A stretch of DNA of 64,000 bases from Magnolia sinica (lineage: Eukaryota > Streptophyta > Magnoliopsida > Magnoliales > Magnoliaceae), in NCBI RefSeq assembly GCF_029962835.1, contig NC_080584.1:82302862-82366861 (forward strand). Direction: 5' to 3'. Position numbers and translations under genes: made by a program. Of this stretch, positions 56,859-64,000 are shown piece by piece (positions within the stretch are counted from its first letter, which is position 1; each line of letters opens with the position of its first letter). Below the pieces are notes generated by a model. The model did no database searches, was not told where the DNA came from, and saw only the letters and a list, made by a program, of their open reading frames with translations.

Positions 56859-59485
56859 ATCACCTTATGAAAAGTCAAGTAGTAATGAATGCCATAATAC
56901 GTGGTACATTGTAATTTTCAATGATGGACATTTTTATCCCCAGCTATTTTCTATAGTTGGCCCACCGAGAATTTGGGTCAGGCAGGTTGTTGGGACCAAT
57001 GCCTAAAATGGAATAACCAATCAAATGGATGGTGTGGATTTTCACAAAAAGGTGGATCCGTGATGATATGTATCAATCAGATTTTTATGTTTTCATTTTA
57101 CATAAGTCTACCTGACTTACTAAATTAGATGGCAATAAATGTCATGCTATGACTATAGGAAGATTTCAATGGTGCACAATGATGATAATTAGTACTTCCT
57201 GCGGCGAGGCCCACTTGAGGTTAGAATTTATCCTATATTTGGCCCCCAACCATAAAATGATCTGGCAAAGAGGATGGACAACATAGATGTTGGGCTCATG
57301 AGTAAAAAACCTCATTCACCCTATTGGCCATATAGACATGCCCCTCTGTATAGATTGACACCTGTCCTTGGGCATGGATTGACACCAACTACCTATTTTA
57401 TTTTTGTAAATATATAAGCGAGGTTCACGTGAATGATCTACTCCGTCCATGAGGTTGGCCAACTCCTGATGAGCCTACTGAACTTTGCACATCCATTAAA
57501 ACCTAATTAAAGAAAAATGTAGTGGGAAAAGAAAACATAGAATTCACATTATCGAATGAGCTTCTGCCATTATGGGACCCATATATACGAATTATATACA
57601 CATCTAGGTGAACCACATATTGGTCACCCTGGATAGCGTGGACAGGTGGGTCTCATCTTCTGTCAAAACAAAAAAATAACATAGATATAAACATATATGT
57701 CAATATGGATTCCATTTAATGGGCCCAACATCAAGACAATGAGTAAACGACCCATGCACTTAACTCAACGGTTGATTTGGAAATGGCGTGTATACGAATT
57801 GTTGAGATCGCCTCTCCTTTTCCCTAATCTCATCTAATCTATCGTTCAACTATATATTTTCTTTATCCGTATGGTTTCTTTTCTTTTCAATGTCTTTCAT
57901 ATCGTTGCAATTGTTGAGACAGATAGAAGATGATTTTATAAACAAGAATGGCATGGTTATTATTGAATATAGAGGCAAGGAGACATGGGAAAGGCATGAC
58001 GCGGTATGGGTTGAGTCATAAGTGCGTTAGATATATTTTATTTTATTTTTAAAATGACGTTTTACTATTCTAAATATTTTATACTAAGTGAGTCTCACAT
58101 CACGTGTTCGCACATGTACGATGTGTGTCATCCATTGATTCTAAAGGAGTATATATCTTTCGATCTAGCCGTCGAAATGGGGTGTGCCATGTGGCGTTAG
58201 AATCACAACGTCCGCATGATCACTAAGGTATATATCTCGGGTCATTACAATACTAAAACATGGCAACCGATCAGAACTCACTAATTCAATCCATTTCAAC
58301 GCAGGCTGGCATCGAAAATCAAGCATACAGAAGGTTAATCAGGATACGGGTATCATAGAACATCCATTTTTCTGAACATTGTCGTATGGTTATATGATCA
58401 TTTTTATCGAAGTGATGTTTAAGAAGGATGAGCAATCAAAGGTGGAAACCACATGGTGAAAGATCATCTTATCAAAGTAATTTTTTAGAGTGATGGGCAA
58501 TCAAAAGTGAACTCCACATGATGCATAATAATCAAACCTTTCTTGCTAATATAACTGTGGATCATCCACTCCCAACCAAAAATCACTATAGCCACTGCAT
58601 TTACAAGCAGCTACTTTGTGACAAAAACATAATTAACTAGCTGCTATAATTATCACTAGCTAACTAAAAGCCCATTTTCAACATGAGAAAGCCGTGGCCC
58701 ACGTCCCATATGAAAAGGAGATCAAGAAGTAATAGTTAAGAAGTAACCGATTCAGACTAGTAGTGGTTTTTAGGCACAATCTGGAGGATTAACCAAAATT
58801 GTTCTGTTAATTGGTAAATGTACCTTACGAGGATCAAATAACTAGTCGAAACTTAGGCCTACAATATAACTGATTTCTTTGGACAAGTGGGATATTCCGA
58901 TCATCGATCTGGACTTTTCAAACATTCCACCCAACACTGGGCAGGTGATGATGCAAGAATCACACAAATCAGATTTCTAACCATGCAACAGATAGCATGC
59001 AAAAATGGGTGGTCAAGATCAAGCGAAGGAAAAATAGGTTGAATCATCAATGGAACCCATCTTGTATTGCTCATGATTCTAACTTTGGTAGATGGTACTA
59101 ACAACTAGCTCTATGGCTCATGCAACAAACAAAAATGGCAACATTTAAAGGGAAGGAATCATCCAATCAGTGCATTTGTTTTATAGCAGACTCCCTACGG
59201 TTGGCTGGAATGAATAGACTATCCAAATCAATGTTTGGGCAATCCCACGTATCCAAAACAGCTAGTTTTATTGTTAGCTTAGGATACAGCTAGTTGCTTC
59301 AAATCCTTTCCATTATCACTACTAAGATAGAGTTAAGCTATTAATTATGCTAAGGAAAGATAAACTTGATAGATAGATTTGATTTAGATTAGTGTGAGAC
59401 GACTCACTTTGTTGGTTTCCATGTTATTTATAGAAATCTCGTGGTATTTTCAGACGTTTCTCTCTTTATTTGAGGGCTATAACTA
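56859..59485. other. Flanking DNA of element A, no gene; decayed GGGCCCAC-type copies
   Basis: 56930-57300 shows blocks of the repeat family (GTTGGCCCACCGAGAATTTG, ATGGATGGTGTGGATTTTCA, GAGGCCCACTTGAGG). The rest, to 59485, is AT-rich without a recognisable protein; the open frame at 58901-59104 (minus) matches nothing. Confidence 0.45.
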
Positions 59486-60093
59486 GGGGGGTACACAAAC
59501 CGACTTAGCTCGGTTAGCTCGCTCAACTCGACTCGAAAAAGCTCCAATTCAACTCAGTTCGAAGCTGAGTTCGAGCTGAGTCTAGTTGATTTTTTTAGCT
59601 TGAAAAAATTTCAAACCAAGTTCGAGTTTGCCCGAGCTCGACTTGGATTGAACCCCAACTCAATTCAAACTCGGATCAAACTAGTTTGGTGATTCGGTTG
59701 CTTTGATATTAATGTTGCTCACCAAGTGTTTGATGAAATGACTCAACCAAGTGTCAGCTAATAGCAAGGAAGGTATGCATATGAAACAAATACCATTTTT
59801 CCTTGATTTTGATGTTGACAATAAAGTGTTTGATAAAATACTTGTAAATTGCTGCTACTGTTTTATATACAGTGGGAAATTGAAAGTGCATTGCATGTGT
59901 TTGTGAAAATGTCACAGATGCTCAATTTTGGCTCGAACTCAGCTTAAATTGGCCCGAGTTGCTGACCGAATTGGGCCGAGCTGGCTAGTCAGGCTTGAGC
60001 ATTGAGCCAAGCCGAGTACAAGCTGGATCAATTAGTGGCCGAGCCGAGTTGTGCTGAGGCCAACTCAACTCAGTTCGACTCAGTGTACACCCT
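59486..60093. mobile_element. MITE rich in CGAGCTCG/GAGTTCGAG motifs, with GGGTGTACAC ends
   Basis: Left end GGGGGGTACACAAACCGACT, right end in reverse AAGGGTGTACACTGAGTCGA. The interior first 200 bp and last 150 bp are full of CTCGGTT, AACTCGACTCGA and GAGCCGAG words that pair in inverse orientation, while the middle is AT-rich. Such GGGTGTACA elements are common in plants; superfamily not assigned and no clear target duplication seen. Confidence 0.65.
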
Positions 60094-60094
60094 T

Positions 60095-60249
60095 AATTAT
60101 AATAGTTGATTTGTCACCACATCAGCTTCTCAGATTCATCATTTTCTTTTTCACATGTGTCCTAGTATTTGCTATCCCCTAATTATAATAGTTGACTTGT
60201 CACGACATTGGCTTCTCATATTCTTCATTTTCTTTTTGACACGTGTCCT
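60095..60249. repeat. Imperfect direct repeat of about 69 bp
   Basis: 60095-60163 and 60181-60249 share AATTATAATAGTTGA, TTGTCAC-ACAT and TTCATCATTTTCTTTTT-type blocks with about ten differences, ending in ACGTGTCCT / ATGTGTCCT. The first copy touches the right end of the MITE. Confidence 0.8.
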
Positions 60250-60845
60250 TCTATATATTATTGGCATCTAGACTTTTCGGCAAGCTCCCATCATCAGATG
60301 ACGTGTATCATCCGTATAAGTGTCCCCTGTAATTTCACCAAAGTTTCCCGAAATATCTTTGAAGATTTTTTTGTATGCTTACGTCTTTCTTTATCTAACG
60401 ACACGTGACCTTTTATAAATAGCTATCTCAGCAACGTTCAAAATAAAGAAATAAGTTACCACGCTTTAAACTACAAATGCGCCTAACACCGAAGATTGCA
60501 TATGGGCGGATTTTACAAACGCAGCGTGGCAGTCCCATAAAGTCGGGTGTTTGATGCGCTGCGGATCCGTGTCGGCATGAAATTTTTGACTTGTTTGAGT
60601 TTAGAGTTTCGAAATCTGACACGGAGGTTAAGATGCGAAATAATATCCCGGTGGACTCCTGCGCTTACATTGGAGTCTTTTTTCTTTTCTTCTTTTTTTT
60701 TTCTGTGACCAAAACTATTCATACGTCATGGGCCTGACGACGGGTGTTTAACCCTTTGATTTTTCAAAGGTCATGTAGACGACGCGGATTAGCTACTGAC
60801 AAGTTGAGTTGGGAGACTCGCTAGTGAAGTAACGTCACCGAGTTC
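60250..60845. other. No gene supported
   Basis: Short overlapping open frames on both strands (60208-60408, 60428-60722) without recognisable domains; the second has a lysine-rich start that comes from a T-rich run. Confidence 0.35.
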
Positions 60846-61127
60846 TGTGGGGCCCACCATTATGTGTTGTATCCACCCTGTTCATCCATTTAAAGAGATC
60901 ATTTTGGGCATAATTAAAAGAATAAGGTAGAACCAAAGCTGGAATGGACCCACCAAAGAAAACAGCGGGGAGAGTGACACCCACCATTGAAACCTTCCTA
61001 AGGTCCACCATGATGTTTATTTGAGATCCAACTTATTCACAAGTTAACACGTGCATAAAGAATGGAAAACACAAATATCAGTTTGAACGAAACTTTTGTG
61101 GCCCTCGGAAGTTTTTAATAGTGGGCA

Positions 61128-61174
<47 letters not shown>

Positions 61175-61299
61175 TAATTTCTATGGTGGGGTCCACTCGA
61201 GATTTGAACCTGATTCATTCTTTGGGTCATGCCCTAAAATGATATCTTCAAATGGATGGACAATATGGATACAAAACATACATCACAGTCGGATCCACA
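60846..61299. mobile_element. GGGCCCAC-type TIR element, full length, with a CT microsatellite inside
   Basis: Left terminal repeat TGTGGGGCCCACCATTATGT, GTTGTATCCACCCTGTTCAT; right terminal repeat in reverse ATGTGGATCCGACTGTGATG, TATGTTTTGTATCCATATTG. The interior is the reverse of the copy at 41684-42102 (AACACAAATATCAGTTTGAA here, ATATTTGTGTTTTCC there), so this copy sits in the other orientation. A (CT)n tract of about 40 bp at 61130-61171 expands the right half. Confidence 0.82.
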
Positions 61300-61690
61300 T
61301 AACTTGGTGATGTCACTTGCGAGTCTGGCTGCTCTCAACCTGTAAGCAGCTAATCCGTATCCCAACCAAATTGAAAGGAAAGGAATAAAACAACCAAAGC
61401 GATAAAATGTAGTAATGTTAGAGATAGAATTTTTGGCATATAACCCATCTAAGGTCAGATTTATGATATTAACGGTTTGGATCACTAGAAACCTCCGTGA
61501 ATACAGGGGTATTTTCGTCTGAAAATAGTACGCCCCGCAGAGAATGTTTAGTTTTGAAAAGTGAAGTTTGGGAGCGATTGGAAAAAGAAGCCAGGTAATT
61601 TCAATTCCTAGTATTTCAATTCATAATATTTTTACACGGCAGTGAAGAGTAATTCCATCTCGAAAATCAATACAAAAGTGTTGGCTTAAA
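61300..61690. other. Intergenic DNA, no gene seen
   Basis: Only short open frames; nothing recognisable. The segment 61555-61680 has the TTTCAATTCCTAGTATTTCA-type sequence seen at the edges of GGGCCTGTTTGA MITEs, whose right end (TCAAACAGGCCCTT) appears at 62116-62129. Confidence 0.35.
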
Positions 61691-61691
61691 T

Positions 61692-62090
61692 TTGTGGACC
61701 GTACCATAATGTATATGATATATCCGCACTATCTATCTATTTTATTTGAACAATTTAAGGTATAAGCCTAAAAATGAGGTAAATTCAATGCTCAAGTGGC
61801 CCACATTAAAAGAAACAGTGACCTTAATTCATCCATCGTTGAAAGTCATTTTCTTAACTGGGCCCATATTTTGATATTTTTTTTATCATCTAATTCATTC
61901 ATAAGGTCACATATACACGAAGAATAAGGAGAAAACACAAATATCAGCTTGATCCAGAACTTTTGAAGGGGCTTGCAAGTTTTTAATGGTAGGGGTTTTA
62001 CTTCCGCTGTTTCCTTGGGGTGGTCTACTTAAGCTCCAGACCTAACAAACGAGAGGTGTAGATAAGTCACGTACATTGATTTCATAAAGT
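61692..62090. mobile_element. GGGCCCAC-type TIR element, right end decayed
   Basis: Left end TGTGGACCGTACCATAATGT, then AATGCTCAAGTGGCCCACAT, AAACACAAATATCAGCTTGA, TTTAATGGTAGGGGTTTTAC and GGTGGTCTACTTAAGCTCC in family order. It is enclosed by MITE sequence ending AAATCAAACAGGCCCTTG at 62113-62130, the same nesting as at 40222-40790. Confidence 0.7.
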
Positions 62091-62229
62091 TCGCACACGG
62101 AATTGAGCTGAAAAATCAAACAGGCCCTTGATATTTAAGATTTGTGACCTGGGTATTCCTCCGAGAAATCGTTTCTGAAGAATTGTTTTGCTTTTTTCTC
62201 AATGATTGTTTTTCTGTCCTTTTTGCACC

Positions 62230-62693
62230 TTAGGCCCCATCTCTCTTCGCCGGCAGCCACACCATCACCAAACAGATGCGCTTCGCCTCCTCCACCGTCG
62301 TATAGCAGCTGCTCCCATCGGTATCGATCCTCGATTCGGGCCTTTGATCACTGACGACCACCTTTCCTTTGGCTGCTGATCTGATCGATCGCCACCAGCA
62401 GCAGCACCGCCATCTGTAACCAGCCTGTCTGCCATTTATTCCAGCATCCCTTCTGCCGCTGCTCTCTGCTCCGCTTCACTCGCGGATCTGCCATCATCTC
62501 CGTCTTCGCCCGTCACTGCACTAGATCCCGTTCATCATCTCCCTTTTTTCACCTCTGTAGCTGCACCGAATCAACATCCACCGTCCACTGCTTCGGCATC
62601 GTGAACCCACAGCTGTAGAAATCCTCCATCACTGTCACCACCTCCACCGAACCATCACCGTCTCCCAAACTCTTTACTTTGCGGATTCAAGAA
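62230..62693 (+). promoter_or_regulatory. GC-richer upstream / 5' leader region of the WRKY exon
   Basis: Composition changes sharply to C-rich (CACCGCC, CCACCACCTCCACC-like words) without a conserved frame, as in long 5' UTRs. No TATA sequence could be placed with confidence. W-box-like TTGAC cores were not seen in this short stretch. Confidence 0.4.
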
Positions 62694-62977
62694 ATGGAGA
62701 AAGACAGTGATATGGGGCAGGAACTGCTGGTCAATGAGCTAATGCAAGGACTAGAGTCTACACAGGAACTCTGGTTCCAAGACCTGTCTTCTCCTCCCGA
62801 ATTGCTATTTAATAAGATCCAATCTTCCTTCACTAATGCTCTTTCCATCCTGAGATCGAGCGGCCAAGAGGTAGACCTGCCGTTGACGAGTCCAGTAGCT
62901 AGCTTATGCTACACGTCTTCCAAGGGTTCTAATCAGGCCGTCTACGGTGAGGAAGACAGGGCCACCTTCCAGAAAAG
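62694..62977 (+). CDS. First exon of a WRKY group III transcription factor gene (partial)
   Basis: The ATG at 62694 opens MEKDSDMGQELLVNELMQGL, ESTQELWFQDLSSPPELLFN, KIQSSFTNALSILRSSGQEV and runs to TFQKR at a GTATAC donor (62978). The pattern L(V/I)NEL-QG-E...ELL-KI-SSF-ALSIL is the N-terminal leucine-rich region of group III WRKY proteins (WRKY30/41/46/53/70 type), DNA-binding regulators of defence and senescence. In this group the first intron often falls just before the KKRK...LPRW segment, and here the frame stops making sense exactly after QKR. The WRKYGQK domain with its C-x7-C-H-C finger is not found up to position 64000, so the second exon lies beyond the window or the gene is truncated. 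A MITE starts 40 bp into the intron. The exon itself is undamaged. Confidence 0.72.
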
Positions 62978-63017
62978 GTATACTCAAGTGAAAAAGGAAG
63001 CTTCTTTCTGGAGTCGT

Positions 63018-63369
63018 TTGGATGCCTGTAAGTGGGCCAAGTTGTAAATCATTTACACTCTGAGTTTGGATGACCTTTTTTGCCGTTAAATCATTTACAG
63101 GCTGTAAATGATTTACAACATTCACCCCCAACTAATTTACAGGCAAAAAAGTTCAGATTTCATTTGCAGACTAACAACTATAAGTGGAAAGATTGGCTCT
63201 CCATTTACAGGACTTGGACAATTTACGGGCAATCCAAACAAAGACAATCATTTACCTATAAATTATTTACAGCTTAAAGCCAAACTGTACAGGCTGTAAA
63301 TGATTTACACATATAGATCATCTGCAACTCACATGACTTGAACAATTTAAATCATTTACAGGCATCCAA
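63018..63369. mobile_element. MITE with TTGGATGCCTGTAA ends and many TAAATGATTTACA words
   Basis: Perfect 14-bp terminal inverted repeats TTGGATGCCTGTAA at 63018-63031 and 63356-63369. Inside are about ten AAATCATTTACAG / CTGTAAATGATTTAC palindromic words, giving strong fold-back potential. It lies in the presumed first intron of the WRKY gene. Type undetermined; no clear target duplication. Confidence 0.75.
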
Positions 63370-64000
63370 GCGCCCTCAGTCTTGTAGGACTTTAAAATTA
63401 TACATTAAGGCATGGTTTGTAGATGCGTACAATTGAGTTCATCACATACCAGAGAATCTTTTTTTTTTTTTTTCGTTGACCATAAGTATGTATTAGATGG
63501 GGATCATGTGCTTTGCTAAGCACACATGCATGTGCTATAACGCCACACACCACAAGTGCCAGCACGGCACATAGGTGCGAGATTCAATCCATCCGTCAGG
63601 TTGGTCCAACCTAGTACATGTTTTCCTAAAAATAAATCTGGCCCACTCAGCATGTGGGCACCAATATTGGAAACAGGTGGATGGCTAGAGAACTTCATCC
63701 AAGTTTTTCAGAGCTGTACATTTTAAAATAAATAAATTAATTAATTATTAAAAAAAAAAGAAGACAAAAACCGAATTGTGGCCTGCCTGAACAGTGGATC
63801 AACCTAATGCTTGGGCTGGAGTGCCAATATAGCAGTCCTGTTCTAACAGATGGATTGGATCCTGGATCTATCGTACCATGCTGGTACATGTGTGTGCTTA
63901 GTAAAGCTCTAGGGATCATATTTCTTTCTGGTAAGAATTAAAGATAACCTTGACAACGAACAACCATGATCTGTAATACATAACAATGATTAACTAAAAG
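63370..64000. other. No gene seen; intron or intergenic DNA
   Basis: Contains a T run (about 63460-63473), an A-rich run (63745-63760) and open frames on the minus strand (63516-63698, 63737-63919) with no recognisable domain. The words GCACACATGCATGTGC and GGTACATGTGTGTGCTTAG near its two ends may be inverted repeat arms of another MITE (weak). Confidence 0.35.

Noticed and set aside
1-64000. CRISPR arrays, tRNA or rRNA genes, bacterial-type operons
   Set aside because: Nothing of these kinds was seen; tandem arrays are LTR units, CACTA subterminal repeats or microsatellites, and no tRNA cloverleaf stood out on reading.

Overview
The window is nuclear DNA of a flowering plant: plant-type split genes, Ty1/copia and Ty3/gypsy retroelements, TNP2-type CACTA transposons, MITEs and long AT-rich introns. 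Hundreds of copies or half-copies of a motif around GTGGGGCCCACCATGATGTATG recall what I remember of magnoliid genomes (Magnolia, Liriodendron, Cinnamomum); that lineage call is from memory and uncertain. There is almost no ordinary gene space. The only gene parts that look intact are the first exon of a DUF1685-family gene (minus strand, about 6.4 kb) and the first exon of a WRKY group III gene (plus strand, about 62.7 kb).

Layout. (1) 1-7250: right-hand part of a CACTA-type element (called C here) that ends in ...GGTAGTG and carries minus-strand pieces of a TLDc-domain gene, methionyl-tRNA synthetase, a receptor-like kinase and a DUF1685 gene. (2) 7251-10167: 3' part of a Ty1/copia element, cut on its left exactly at the end of C. 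(3) 10168-12209: decayed copies of the GGGCCCAC repeat family. (4) 12215-16320: a solo 4.1-kb LTR in reverse orientation with target duplication CAGCG. (5) 16539-56855: a compound CACTA element (A) with 17-bp terminal inverted repeats CACTACACCAAAATCGT, target duplication TGT and decayed TNP2/TNPA-like transposase genes on the minus strand. A holds pieces of an alkenal double-bond reductase gene and of sulfite reductase. A 12.7-kb Ty3/gypsy element with 4.1-kb LTRs (18126-30786, duplication TCTTC) and a second CACTA element B (38515-51677, duplication TAA) are nested in it. B has no transposase but carries split exons of XRN exoribonuclease, a DUF707 gene, a SERINC-family gene and the O-GlcNAc transferase SECRET AGENT, plus a LINE fragment and many MITEs. 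(6) 56859-64000: flanking DNA with MITEs, two copies of the GGGCCCAC-type TIR element and the WRKY exon.

The strongest story is gene capture. A, B and C are three different CACTA elements that together carry exon pieces of at least ten host genes, with introns kept, so captured from genomic DNA. In each element the pieces recognised share one orientation, and near one end lies a CT-rich leader-like stretch on the sense strand of the cargo. B sits 67 bp upstream of the start of A's transposase. A 42-bp copy of the joined flanks of B, without B, is found 16 kb away at 54182-54223 and confirms B's ends. All calls were made by reading; no database search was possible.
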